Source of the DNA: Eudorina sp. 2006-703-Eu-15
Lineage: Eukaryota > Chlorophyta > Chlorophyceae > Chlamydomonadales > Volvocaceae
NCBI GenBank assembly: GCA_003117195.1
Contig: BDSI01000003.1
Location: 744,001 to 808,000, forward strand
DNA length: 64,000 nucleotides
Reading direction: 5' to 3'
Part shown: one piece after another, positions 1 through 12,963 of the stretch
How positions within the stretch are numbered: position 1 is the first letter of the stretch
How the letters are laid out: each line of letters opens with the position of its first letter
Translations under genes and position numbers: made by a program
Notes under the pieces: model-generated
Told to the model about the DNA's origin: nothing
Seen by the model: only the letters and a program-made list of their open reading frames with translations
Database searches by the model: none

Positions 1-56
1 TGCGCCGCCCGGCGCACCCCGACCCCGCATTGGCCCCATCCCGCCCGGCGCCGCAG

Positions 57-3000
57 ATCTACAACGAGAACGTGACCGACCTGCTGAGCCCCGAGAAGGT
101 CCCCAAGCCGCTGTTGATCAAGGAGGACCGCGTGGTGGGGCCCGTGGTGCTGGGGCTGAGCGAGGAGCTGGTCACCAGCCCCGAGGACGTGCTGCGGCTG
201 CTGCGCCAGGGGGAGGCCAAGCGACACGTGGCCGCAAGCAAGATGAACGAGCACAGCAACCGCTCGCACGCCGTGTCGCGCATGGTGGGTGAGCGCGTTC
301 GCGCAGTGGTGGTGGTGGTGGTGGTGGTGGGGTGTGTGCTTCGTGGATGCAACATGAGCATGGGGGGGTGGGGTGGCATTCATCGCCATTTCACTCATTC
401 ATTTGAGTGCGTGGCGGGTTTGTCTGTGCCGGGTAGGGTCGGGCCGAGTGGGGTGGGTCGGCCAGTGATCCTGAATAGCGTCGTGGAGGGACGAGCGGGA
501 GGGTATGTCATGGTGCGCGGGCATATGTGTGGGTGTGCCCTACAAAAATTAGGCGTTTGCCGCGCTGCACCCTCGACCACGACCGGCGGTTTTTTGTCCC
601 CCTTCTCCACTTCTTCCTCCTGCGAATTCCACCCCTTCAGATGCACGTTGTCCTGTGTATCACCTGCCGACCGCCTATCAAACGACCCATTCGCAATCAA
701 CCAAGTCCCTTTCGATGGCCCCTCCCGCAATCGACCCCCTTCACGCAACCGACCTCCTTCACGCATTCAACTCTTCTTCCCTATTAATCGCAGGTCCTGG
801 AGAGCCGTCCCGCGGGGTCCAGCAGCAGCGCCAGCACGCCCGTCATCGTGTCCAACCTTGTCCTAGTGGACCTGGCGGGGTCGGAGAGCGTGGCCAAGAC
901 GGGGGCGGAGGGCGAGCGGCTCAAGGAAAGCAGCTGCATCAACAAGAGCCTGCTGGCGCTGGGGGAGGTGGTGTACAAGCTGAGCGAGGGGGCGCTGGCG
1001 GCAGGTCGGTGCTTCGGTGGGTGCCGGACAGCGCGCGGAGGGGGGAGGGGCGTAAAGCGACGTCGGCCACCCGGACAACTACTACCCATTCGGTGACTTT
1101 TCGCGGTTTCGCTGTCTTTATTTACATAAGGGGGGTACGGCGAACCAAGGGGTATGCGTGACAGGAAAGCATGCAGGCGTGGTGCGGCCGCAAGGTGGTT
1201 GGTTGGTTGGTTACGCACCAATCACCGCACCCAACCACTAAAGCAACCAACATCGCGCCGACATCGGGTTCCCCGTTTTAGTGTTAGCCTTGAGTCCGGC
1301 GCAAACCCTCACGACGTAAGGGTAGCTGTCTTAGGCCCCCACCACTGGTGCCCAACGCCTTCCGCCGCCATGTGCGATGCCATCCGCATCGGAATGCGGT
1401 GCGATGCGGATGCGCTGTGAACCGCCTCGAGGGCACAGCTGAGGGCCCACAGCCAAGCCACCCTCGGGCCTGGCGGAACAGTAAGTCGGCCTGAAGTAGA
1501 CCAGCGGGGTCTGCGCCACCTCGCTTCGACTCACCGCGACTGCGGTCAGAGACCTCCCGTACACCCCTTTCCGTACCCCCGTACCAACCGGACAGGCGCC
1601 CACATCCCGTACCGCGACAGCAAGCTCACCCGCATCCTCAAGCCCTCCCTGGGCGGCAACGCCAAGACCATGATCGTCTGCACCATCAACCCCGCCGCGC
1701 GCCACGTCGAGGAGAGCCACCGCACGCTGCGGTTCGCCTGCCGGGCTAAGCGGGTGGTCAACACGGTGGTGGTGAACGAGGTGGCGGCGGAGGCGGCGGC
1801 GGCGCGGTGGCAGGCCAAGGCGCTCAAGGAGCTCCAGCGGCGGCGGGCTGAGGGCACGTGAGTGGCAGTCCAAGGGGAGGGGCGGGTGTAGCGCGCGGGC
1901 CGAGGGCGTGGCACTCTCAATGGCGTGGCACTCTCAATGGCGTGGCAATCTCACCCGCTGCCTGGTCTCTGGGAACGCGGCGGGCTGTAACTGCACTTGG
2001 GCTAATATGTAATTGGATGCTGTCCGAGGTCGAGTGCAGCGTGCTGTTGCACGGGATGCGGAACACTCCCTACCACACGGCGTGTGTGGGAACATGTCCA
2101 ACCGTCTTGACTGGCCCTCACACCCCTTGCTACTGCTTGGGTGTCCTCTCAGTGTGTGCGCACAATCCACATCCATTCGCCCATCTTCAATACTCCCTCC
2201 TTCCCTCCCTGCCTCCCTCCCTGCTCCCTGCCTGCCTCAACCCGAAGCGTGGCGTCCTCGGAGGACGTGCGCGCGCAGATCAAGGCGCTGCGGACGGAGC
2301 TGCTGCGGAGCGAGGAGCAGCGGGCGCGGGCGGCGCGGGAGGTCAGGGGCCGGCGGAGGGGGAGGAGGAGGGGGTGTGTGGGGGCAGCATGGGATGTGAG
2401 GGTGGCGCGTGTGCAAGCCGTAGCCTTGGCCACCGACGGATGCGCATGCAGAGGAAAACATACATATCTGGGTTCAGATCAGGGCGCACCTGCGCTGACG
2501 CGGACGTCCATCAATCACACTGGAGCACGCCGGGGGCCTCTTGATTCAGTCCTGAGCAAGGAAGCGGAGCGAAGCGTCCCTCTCAAGAAAACGCAACACA
2601 GACAGCTCGACTGCGGCGCCCGGCAGGACCGTCTACGGTTTCTTCACGCTCCCGTGCGGTCCCGTGATCCCTCCATGTCCCACGCCCCATCGGCAACCTG
2701 CATCCCGCGATTGTCGAACCTAGGATTGGCGCAACGCAGCGCAACGCAACGCAACGCCTCTGGTCCCCTCCCCCTTCCATGCCGCAGGCGGAGGTGGCGC
2801 GTCAGCTCATGGTCCACACCTTTGACATGGCGGCGGCAGCCGCGGCAGCGGGCGGCGGCGGCGGCGGTGGCGGCGGTACGAGCTCGGAGACCCCCACGCG
2901 ACCGCACTCCCACTCCTACGTGCGCACCCGCTCCTGGAGCCCCTCCCGGCCGTTAGGGGGAGCACCCCCCATGGAGGCGGCGGCGGCAGTGGCCTGGGCC

Positions 3001-6000
3001 TCGCCAGGTGGGAGCTGGGGGCCCGTACAGTGCCGGGCCGGGGGGCGGCGGGGGTAGGGGGGGGAAGGGTCTAGGATGGGGTTGAGGTGAGGTTTTCTGG
3101 GCGCTTGTGGTGGAATGGCGGGTGCAGCGGGCGGGATGGGGTTCGGGGCACGGTTAGGAGGGTGACGAGAGGCCTTGTCCGTCCTTTCTTTTCCTCCGTC
3201 TGGTCATGTTTACCACCGGGGACCGCCCCTCGCAACGGAGCTGGTGCGCTGTGTTTTTCCTTGAGGTGGGCGTCAGGACTGGAGGGCCGCCCCGCTGGTG
3301 TTGCAGGTCTGGCGCCGGCGCTGGCGGCACGGGCAGCAGCGGCGCCGCCGCTGCGGCGGCCTGCGTCGGCTGGCTCCACGTCCGAGGCTGAGGGCCGCCT
3401 GGACAGTCGGGAGGACGTGGACTCCCTGTTGGGCAGCCTCAGCGTCGCCCGGGGGAACGACGGTGGTGGCGCTGGTGCTGGTGCGGGAGGCGGAGGTGGA
3501 GGTGGCAGTGACGATTGCGATGGCGGGCCGGAGGGCTCTGTTTCTGTGGCCAGAATGCGGAAGGAGGCAGGAGCGGTGGCGGCGGGAAAGGAAAACGCTG
3601 AAGGAGAGGACGGAGGCACTGCTGGGGGGCCAGCGCCACCGCCGGCCGCGCCGCAGTCGCAGCCGCCAGCGCAGCAGGGCGGGAACGCCAGCCACCGCGG
3701 CAGGCGGCCCACGTCCTCCCCAACGCACTTCCCCTCCCCCTCCAGACTCCAGGTGTGCGTGCATAGTTGACCGGCTCGGTTGCGCATGGGCTGTCCCTAC
3801 CTGGGCGGCGTGTGAAGGATCCAGTCGCATTCGCGCATCTAAAAAGGGTCTCTAGGGTCTGCTGCAGGCATTGACGTCCCCGTGCGTCATGTCACCCGTC
3901 ACCCGTCACCCCTACTTCTCAACAGCTAGCACATTGCTGCATTCCGCAGGAAGGGCCTGTGCTGTTGTGCCGTCGATCTGATTGTCGTGCTGTCATCACT
4001 GCCTCATCCGGAAATGCGCCAGCGCAGTCCAGGGCGGTCCTGTCCTGGCACCCGCCGGCTGGGCGCCACCTCCACACCCTGCGCCCGCATCCGCCTCATC
4101 ACCCTAAACCCCTCACCACCCACCCGCCCCCGCCGCCGGCCCCACAGGAGGCCGTGGAGCTGTGGCGCATCGAGAACCGGCGGCTGTGGCACGAGAACAG
4201 TCAACTGCGGGAGGAGCTGCAGCCCAAGCTCAAGCAGGAGCTGCAGTGGCTCACCGGTGGGGCCAGGGAGGGCACAGGGCAGGGGGGAGGACCTGGGGGC
4301 CCCCGGGGCTGATGGGACGTGAAAATCACCAGCGGGCAGTAGGTAGGGGTCCGACCGAGCAACCCCCGATGCGGGCGCTGCCCGGCGCCGCTCCGTCGGG
4401 GGAAGACGAGAGGAAGCATTAACAACCCGTTCCAACACCACGGCCGTATTCGACACCCTGCCTGGCGCAAAGCCCTACCAAGTGCCCAGCAACTGGGTGC
4501 AGAAAGTTGCCTGCACCACGCACCCCACTATGCACCACGCCACGCACCACAGCCCTCCGGCCAATTCTCTTACTGCTCCGCCGCACCCCTTCCCTGCGGG
4601 GGCTCCCGTGCTACAGCCACCATCGCCACGCACGAGGCCCTCAACGCCCAGTTGCAGTCCGAGCGGGACGCCGCGCTACAGCTCGTGGACGGGCTGCAGA
4701 TGGAGAACGCCGAGCTACAGCGCGCCCTGGCGGAACTGCACCGACAGCTGCAGATCCAGACCGCCCGCTCCGCCACCGGCAGCCAGCAGAACAACGCCCC
4801 GGCTACTGCCGGCGGCGCCGTGGTGCCGTACACGGTGCCGTACACGCTGGACGCCGCCGCGGCGGCGCTGGCGGGCGAGGTTCTGACAGCGGCGGCGGTG
4901 GAGGAGCTGGAGGCGGCGCTGGCGGCCACAACTGCTCGGGCGGAGGAGCTGGAGGCGTTGGTGGTGTGTATGCAGGGACAGCTGGAGGCGGCCCATGGGT
5001 CGGTGGAGGAGGCGCGCGGCGCCGCGACGCAGGCGGTGGCTGAGGCGCAGGAGCGGGTGGCGCGCGGGGAGGCTGAGACGGAGGAGCTGCGGGCGCAACT
5101 GGGGGCTTTGCTGGATGAGGTGGAGGCGCTGAGGGGCCGGCTGCAGGTGGGGGCTGGGTGGGCGGTTGAAGCGCTCTGGACGGAGTCTCCTTGGCCTCGG
5201 GACTCAGGACTTATGGATGGCATTTCGTAGGGAGATTCATGGGTTCATCATCCTGTTGTCTGGACGGAGCAATTTGCGTGTGGCCTCCGTCGGCGCATCG
5301 ACCTGCCTGCCTTCCTGCGGTCGCAACGCAAACTGATGACGCGGGGATGGAAGTGACAGACAAGGCCCCGCCGACCCACCACCTCTGGTGCCTCGGTCCG
5401 CATCAGGTCTTCCAGGCAGGATACCCAGCAGCCGCCCGATATGGCGCGCATCCCAGTCCCCCTCGTTCCCTGCCCGCTCTCATCTCACCCCAACGCACCG
5501 TGCCCCTCGGCGGGCCCCCGCCCCGAACAGGTCTGCGACGTGTCCAACGCCTACCGCACGGCGCCGCCCTACGGCGGGGACCTCGCGCCCTTCGACGGGT
5601 CCTTCGCCCCCTTCGACGGGGCCCCCGCGCCCTTCGACATGCTGCCCCATCGCCGCCCCCTGGGACCCCACCCATGGGACTACGCCTCCGCGGCGGCGGC
5701 GGCCGCCGCCGCGGCCGCCAACATCGAGGCGGCGGCGGAGAGCCTGGGCGCCGCCATCGCAATGGGCAGCTGCCCGGCGGGCAGTCACGCCGCAAGCCGC
5801 GCCGCAAGCCCGCACCGTAGGAGCACCTACCCCTACACTAACAGCGGCGGCGGCAGCGGCGGCGGCGTCGTGGAGGAGGGCGGCCTGGACATGGTTCGGT
5901 TCGGGGACACGGACACGATCTCCGGTAGTGGTCAGGCGGGGCTCAGAAGCGGCGCGCCGGGCGTGGAGGACTTTGGGATGGAGGAGGATGCGGCGCTCAC

Positions 6001-9000
6001 GCACCCCATGCTGAGCCCCTACCCCTACCTGTTCCCCGCCGCGGCCGCGGCGGCGGCAGCCGGTCCGCGTCCCGACGAGTGGCCATCCGCGGATCTGAAC
6101 GGCCGGGCTCGCGGCCCGTCCCATATGCTTCACCATGATGGGCTGCTACAGCCGCTTCCTGAGCTTCCGCCAATGCTACAGCCTTCCGGACGGGGCTGGA
6201 AGGCGCAGCTCCAGTCGGTTCCGGAGCTGGGGGCAGTGCCTTCGCTGGATGATTTTGGCGGTGGCGGAGGAGAATCAGAAGCAGCGGAAGCAGCAGTAGC
6301 TGCGGGAGCCCTGGAGCCGCCGCCGCCGCATGGATGCCGCGCCGGCTACGGCGGCGGCCGAGGGACGGAATCTCCGGACCAGCAGCAGCACGACCACGCG
6401 GCGGTTTCGGATATGCTGCTCTTAGATCTGGACGACGGTTTCGAGCCCGCTCTGGAGCCGGTCGATGTACTGCAGGAGCTCTGCATGCAGTACGCCGCCG
6501 CGGCGGCGGCGGCCGCCGCCGCCGCGGATCCCAACATGACGGAGACGGACCTGCGCGCGTCGGCGGAGGAGGCGCAGGCGACGGCGGCGGTGGCGGCGGC
6601 GGCGGCGCGGCAGCGCGTGACCGAGGAGCTGCAGGCGGTGCGCGCCAGCGCGGCGGCGGCGGTGGCGGCGGCCGCGGACGAGATGGCGGAGGTGGCGGCG
6701 CAGCAGGACGTCATGATCGCGGAGCTGCGGAGCCAGTTGACGGAGGCGGTGGCGGAGTCGGAGGCGCTCCGCCAGCAGCTACAGCGACAAGAGCTACAGC
6801 TGCTGCAGCACGCGCAGGTGGGGGTACGGGTGCGGGTACGGGCGCTGACTGCTTCCCTCGCACAGTCGATGGCCCCCCTAGGTCGCCGTCGGGACGTTCA
6901 CATGAGCAACGCACTCGCATGGGTGAAGGCCCGTGCCGGGTCGCAGCCTTTGGGTCCGGAGCGGGGTGGTCGTAACGCACCGGCCACCGCCTGTTCTCAG
7001 TGGCGGTAATGCCGGCTCAGCGGCCTCCCGGGAGGGCCTCGGGTGGCTAGGCTTGCTTCTCCGGTGGCTTTGTTGCTTTTGTCCGGACCTGGGGTGGGTT
7101 GAGCGGCGATGATGGGATGGGATGGGACCGTACGTCCAGGATATCGACTGGGTACCGCATACCGGGCCTGCCTGCTGAGAGCCACAGCGTCTGACCCGCC
7201 CCGTGTCCCCGCTCCCTTGGTTGGGCCTCACCCATATGCTTCGCTGGCCCCTCGGTTGGGCCTCACGCGACCCGCAGGCGCAGCCCCAGGCCAGCCCGCC
7301 GTCCTCGGCGCGCGAGTCAGAGCTGACCGCGGCGCTGGAGGCGGCACTGGAGGCGGCGGAGGTGGCGCTCCTGAAGGCGGAGGCGCGCGCCGCAGCGCTG
7401 GCAGACGAGCGGGATGCGCTGCGGGAGCGGCTGCAGAAGCTGCTGGCGGCGGGCGCGGCGGCGGCGGCGGCCGCGGCAGAGGCCGCTGCTCTCAGCACGC
7501 CCGGGGAAGGGGAGGAGGACGGAGAGGCAGAGGAGGAAGAGGAGGGCGGCGAGCTGGGCCGGTGCCGGGTGACGAGGCGGCCGGCGTTGACGCCGTCGCC
7601 GTGGCCGGAGGAGTGGAAGACGCCGCGGGAGGTGAGGGCCCGAGGGGCTGTGGCGGATGGTATCCGCCTCCCGCCGCGCCACGTCGTACAACCCCTGACG
7701 CCACACCCTACCTCCTCCTCCTTCTCAGCAACAATGATGGCAACATTTTCGACTTTCGTAAGACACAAGTAACCCCGAGGCGCCGCTTTCTTTCAGCAAC
7801 CCACCCGCACATGGCACACACACGCACCTCCGCTGCACCTCCCCCCAAATCCATCCTCCACTTCAGGAGCCCTGGGACACGCACACCATCTGGGGCTTCC
7901 CTGGCGGCGATGACACCTGGCGCAGCGCCGACGCGGCCAAGGGGTCGCTGGCGGTGCCCACCGTGTCGGTTCGGGACGCGGAGGTGGCACAGCTGCGGGA
8001 GGAGGTGGCGGCGCTGCAGACGGAGCTCAGTCGAACACTGGAGGAGCGGATGGCGGCCGAGGAGGTGAGGGAGACAAAGAGGGGTTGGGGGTTGGCAGGA
8101 AAGGACTGTTGAGGGATCCGGTAGCGGGACAGAAGGGAATGAATGTACAGGGAAAGGAGGGCATCAGAAGGCGGTGATGGACGCGGAATCCCGTCCCGTT
8201 CCGTCGGCCCCAATGTGCGGGACTGGCCCCCTTTCCGACTTATCCCCACTGTCCTGACCCACCCGCCCTGGCGTCATGGGCTGATCCCCACCGCCGCAGC
8301 AAATCCGCCAGCTCCGGGCTGCGCTTGAGGACTGTCAGGGCAGCCTCCGCGGGGCGCTGGCCGAGAGCTCCGCCCTGCAGGCCGAGGCGCAGCAGCGCGC
8401 CGTGGAGCTCAGCGGCGCCCGGCGGGCGGTGGAGGAGCGGGAGGCCAAGCTGGCGGCGCTGCGAGCCACCCTGCTGGTGTGCGAGCTGCCCAGCAAGCTC
8501 ATGCCCGCCAGCGGCCCCAGCCCGGCCGCAGCCACCGGCTCCGGCTCCGGCGCTGCTGCAACGTCACGGAAGCCCTCCTCGACTCGAGACTACGGCTGCC
8601 CCAGCGCCAAACCGGCGACTCCGCCGCCGCCGGCTGCCACCGCCGCCATGACCCCCAAGCCGGCGGCTGCGCCGCCGGCAGCGGCGGCGGCTGCCGCCGC
8701 TGCGGCCGCCGGCGGCGGCGGCACCCAAGCCAGCAGTGCCGTCCCGAGCGCTGGCAGCGGCGTCAAGGGCGGCATGAAGCCCTCGGGCGCGACCCGCGCC
8801 CAGGGCCTGGATGGCAGCGGCGGCGGCGGGACCGGCGGCGGCAACGGCAGCGGCGGAGGCGCCGTGGCTCACCGGCGGGTGGCGGCGGTGCGGGGCGCGG
8901 CGGCGGAGGTGCCGCTCAGGCGATCCAGGGGCCTCACCCGGGTGGGGCCCCCGGCAGCGGCTGCCAATGGTGAGCACCCGGTCGCTGAAATTGCCCTCCT

Positions 9001-10023
9001 CGCGTACTATCGCCCTGCCTACGATGCAGACGCTTCCTTTGTTTGACACCCGCACGGGACGGCTGGGCCTTGCTGGGCACCAAGGGGGTAAATGGGCGGA
9101 AATGCATTTCCCTTTCGCACTCAGTTTCCCTGCTCTGTCTCTACTTCGCTTCGTGCTCCCCCGGGGCCTTTGGCCAAACGCGCCCCCTCCGAGACCAGAC
9201 ATCTGCGGGCCCCCCTCTGCTTTGCCGCTTGTGGGGGTGGCCCCCGCAGGGAGCCTGATGGCGGTCGCGGCGGCGGCGGCGCGGCGGCGCTACGCGGCGG
9301 ACTCGCTCGACGGCGTCGGCACGGAGGAGGAGGCGACGCCGCCGGCGGCCTCCCGGATGCGGCCCGCGCTGGCGCGGCGGCTGACGGTCGCCAAGTCCCG
9401 GACGACAAGCAGCAGCAGCAGCCTGGTACGAATTCAGGGGTACCCTATTCATGACTTCGTCTCGGCATCCCCACCTGAACGAGGACTGCGAGCCTAAGGC
9501 GACCTGGGATGCACCCTACCCATGACCGTGACATGCCTCGTTCCGCGCTTTTGTGCGTAAGGTACATGTCTTCACCCGTCGACGGCTGCCCGGCATTCTC
9601 CTGTAGGTTTCGGAGCTCTTTGAGCGTCTCGACCGCCTTGAGCGGCTCCATCAGAGCCCGCCGCCGCAGCCGCCACCGCAGCAACAGCAGCAGCTGACGG
9701 CCCGGCGTCGGCTGCCGCGCGCCTCATGTGGTGCCGCAGCAGCAGCAGCAGCAGCAGGGGCGCCGCCACGGCGACGGGCCTACCGGCGACAGCTCCTGGA
9801 CGTCAAGGCGCAGCTCTCCACCGCCGGCTGCGGACTGCAGCTGCTGGCGCCCGGGGTGGAGAAGGTCGACGCGGCGGTATCGTACCCGCCGCCCCGGGAG
9901 GGTCCCGTCGACCCCTCGGCGCCTACGCGCTCTGCCGCAGCGACCTCGGGCGCTGCCGCTGCCGCAGCCGCGCCGTTCCCGGCCGTGACGGCGCATCTGA
10001 CCATCACGCTCCGCGGCGCCTGA
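57..10023 (+). CDS. Kinesin-7 / CENP-E-like motor protein, 5' partial, 14 exons
   Basis: Plus-end kinesin motor that would carry cargo or chromosomes along microtubules. Exons read by GT-AG sites and phase: 57-284, 794-1004, 1596-1857, 2248-2341, 2788-3007, 3307-3752, 4148-4256, 4617-5146, 5531-6817, 7278-7631, 7867-8064, 8300-8969, 9250-9425, 9607-10023; together 1733 codons plus TGA. Exons 1-3 hold the second half of the motor domain: [10 protein letters not shown], switch I NEHSNRSH, switch II DLAGSE, then [17 protein letters not shown] and [13 protein letters not shown]. The neck (NTVVVNEV) resembles CENP-E/kinesin-7. The tail has Glu/Leu/Ala-rich coiled-coil segments (exons 4, 7, 8, 10-12) broken by Gly, Ala and Pro runs. 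The ATP-binding P-loop and start codon lie upstream of the window; bases 1-56 read as intron ending GCCGCAG. The family is sure; the kinesin-7 subclass is inferred from the neck. Confidence 0.88.
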
Positions 10024-10390
10024 CGTCCGGCCGGTCTTGTGGATGAGAGCATTGGCTTGTTCTGAAGCCCTGAACAACAAGTTGGCTGGGCGTCCGGCGC
10101 CCCTGGCAACAGCTCGCTGAGTGGTTTGACAGCCTGAGCAACGGTAAGCTGGGCGGTTCTACGGCATCGGTGCGTACACTGGTTGATGATGTGTCAGGTG
10201 GTGTGTCTCGATTCACAGATAGCAGGCGGTGCAGCAGCGGTGAGAGTGGCGGCCGCAGCTGGGTGAGGTGACGTGCGCAGGCTGTGCCGGCGGGCAGCAA
10301 CGGGCGGTGACTTGGGGGCCATGCGCTGTCGGAACTGTATGCTTAGGCAGTTTGGCTAGGGCGGTGCAGGCGCGAATAGGGTCTGGATCG
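10024..10390. other. Kinesin 3' flank
   Basis: Non-coding sequence after the kinesin stop codon, presumably 3' UTR. I see no TGTAA (the usual chlorophyte polyadenylation signal) before the repeat that begins near 10391, so the transcript end cannot be placed. Confidence 0.4.
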
Positions 10391-11195
10391 GGTGTGCGGC
10401 CCATGTCAGGGAGGGTCACTCAGGCGGTGCGTTGTGGGGTGGTGCGTAACATATAGCTTTGAAGCGCGCGAGTTTTGAAGCGCGCGATGCGTTGGCCTGC
10501 ATTGTGTGTTACCGGTGTGCGTTTAGATTGCGTTGTGTGTTGCCACCAAGTGCTCAACTGTTGGAAAAGGAGGTTGGATGGTCCGAATGCCGGATGGCGA
10601 GCGAGGGGCCGTTTGTTCGTTGTGCAGGTAGGCAGGCGGCTCCGCGGCAGGACGGGTCACGGGTGTGTCATCGCTACGGAGTTGTGTGACGAGGAGGTTC
10701 ACGGGGTTCACCTCTTGTGGGGTCGTTCGAGGTACGGCCTCCACTACCGGAATGTGAATCACGCAGTGCGGCAGCGGGCCGCGCACTGCGTCTGGTGGTC
10801 AGCCTGGAAACGTCCGGACAGCAGCCTTTGCGTGCGCGTCGTCTCGACCGCTGTGAAGCGCGAGAACCGCGTTGAAAGGCGGTTGGTTGGGGATCGGGAC
10901 TTAAGACGGTTTATTTATTTTAGGGACCGCAACAGATTTTCACCATTATCCCAAGCTATGAACCAGTGCGTTGTTGAGGACCGCTGCCAACAAGCCGTTA
11001 TGCGATGTTCGTTGTTAAGGGAACCGGAAGGAGCAAGTCCGTCTCCCACACCTGCCGATTATATTGGAACAATTGTATATTCATTTTCCTGTATTTCTGG
11101 TCTGGGGCGGTATTGTGCAGGTGCTTCGAAATGAAAACGTCGGATGGACTGCAAAGAGAGCATGTAATGCACACCTGCAAAAGCTTCCTCAACTT
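10391..11195 (+). repeat. Interspersed repeat, copy 1
   Basis: About 800 bp that recurs in the same orientation at 18396-19192. Both copies begin near CCCATGTCAGGGAGGG, share GTAACATATAG and GGAAAAGGAGGTTGGATGGT, contain CGGAAGGAGCAAGTCCGTCT, and end near a GCATGTAATGC stretch followed by CCTGCAAA. The copies differ by many substitutions and short indels. No intact reading frame is shared between them, so it is probably a non-autonomous or decayed transposable element. No terminal inverted repeats or clear target-site duplication were found by eye. Confidence 0.7.
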
Positions 11196-12024
11196 ACCCG
11201 GGTTTGAGAAGCAAACCTGGATGGGCTTATACTTTTTCAGCGTGGTGACCGAACAACGGCTTCAACGGCTTGCCGATCATTTCGATAAAGGCAAGGGTGG
11301 TCGCACTGAGTTATGTAAGTTGCTTTTTTGAAGTTTGAGTGTTATCTTAAATTACAGGAAGCGCGATATGGGGTGGTTCTACCAGGCGGATGGCCCAATA
11401 TGATTGAGTTATTGTGCTGGGTTTATTGTTCCGGCAAACGTTGTTCCACTGCACACGATCATGAATGGCGCTGTGTGTCCCTTTTTGCAGTAGCGGCGTT
11501 AGTTACCGTTGTAAGGAAGCGCCCCGAACTGTAGGCCGTATCTGCTTGCCGCACCTACGCCGTTGCGTTACACCGATTAGACCAAGAGGGCTGCATTGTT
11601 GAATGGAATGCACACGAGCAACCTGCCACGGCGACATTCGCCCGGCACGACGGTCGTGCGCCCAGGGGGCCCGACAGTTCGGCCGAGGGGCCCGCGGCGA
11701 CCAGCTGCGCACACAGCCCTCCACACCTCACCTCGCGCATAAGAGGGGGCAAAGCTGTTGTCTCTTGACTTTGTACCCGTCAGGGCAACCGGTGCGGGAA
11801 CAATACGGCAACCGGGGCCAATCGCCAAGAGCCCCACCGCCATTTTGGCAATCGGAAATGCATGGCTGGCCGAACAAATACGCATCCCGGTGTAGGTCAC
11901 GGAATCGCCTCAGCACTTAGGCCCAGCGCCATGGAACGCAGGCGCTTCAGGAACGTAGGATGCGGAGGGCTCAGTAAGGACCGGTGCGAACCGATCCGGA
12001 AAGACGCATGGCGGGCAACATGGG
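11196..12024. other. Intergenic, nothing recognised
   Basis: No recognisable gene. Open frames here are short, lack family resemblance and show no splice-site support. Confidence 0.4.
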
Positions 12025-12963
12025 ATGAACCGTGGTTGCAACACACTTCGAATTTCGGCAAACAATCCGGCGGCAGGTGGCGGCGGCGGGACGGCGCGTG
12101 TTTGGGCGCGAACCGGGAGGGCGACAGCAGCAGCGGTGTACAGGCTGCATGGACTCACTTGGCACATGGAGCATGGCGGGATGCCGCCGGAGGCAGTAAT
12201 AGACCAGCTCGAAGAGTGGACGGCACGCCTGGTAGATCGGTCGGGACATTATCAGCGCGTGATTGGCTTCAGCGGCGGTGCGATTCTTGCGGAGGACCCG
12301 TCACCAGCGGGCCGCCCCCTGGCAGCGGGTCATTGACACAATTCTCTCGGATGCCTCCGAGGCTTGGAGGCCGCGGATGGTGCTCACGGCGACCTGCGAC
12401 AATTCATGCAGAGGGGTTCGAAGGTTAGAGCCACAGGTACAGCGGGTAGTGACAGCCCTGGCTGCCCCGCCGAAGGTGGTGGACATTGTCGAACATTTGC
12501 TCTCCCCGGGGGTGTGGTGCTGGAACACACCAGTGCGTGGGTGAACCCGCTGCTCCTGGAGGACCTGCCCGAGAGAGCGCATCCTGGGCTAGCGCATGCA
12601 TCCCCAGAGCTGGTGGACTGCAGCAGGCTGCGAACGGCCGGGCAGCTGATTCGAGCGGGGGAGGCGCTCCAGATGGTGATGACCGACGGGTGGGTAGAGC
12701 AACACCACGGGTGGGCGACCTTTGTACATGATTGCCTTGGCTCTCACGCAAGGGCAGGGCGTTGGGAGGACTGGCGGCAATGGGTTGGGCTAGGCCGGCG
12801 CCCGGTGGAACTTCGGGCCAGGATACCAGCGGCCTGGGTGACAGCAGCCCAAGGAATACGGGCGGCTGGTGCCCAGCGGGGTTCACACGTGCCAACGGAA
12901 GACGCGGTGTCGGCCATGCTGATCGATCGCCTGGGTTGGCGGTTGAAGAATGGGCTGAAGTAA
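12025..12963 (+). pseudogene. Degenerate coding sequence, possibly a retroelement remnant
   Basis: Three overlapping open frames (12025-12336, 12263-12544, 12364-12963) read as one protein broken by frameshifts. Codon composition is protein-like. The last frame contains AWVNPLLLEDLP, later an RLRTAGQLIRAGEAL stretch and RIPAAWVTAAQG. This layout (NPLL, then a G-x-L/I helix, then a P-A-x-W segment) recalls the region after the reverse transcriptase of LINE-type ORF2 proteins. No polymerase motif (YxDD) is visible, so the assignment is only a suggestion; it could equally be another decayed transposon or host gene. Confidence 0.3.
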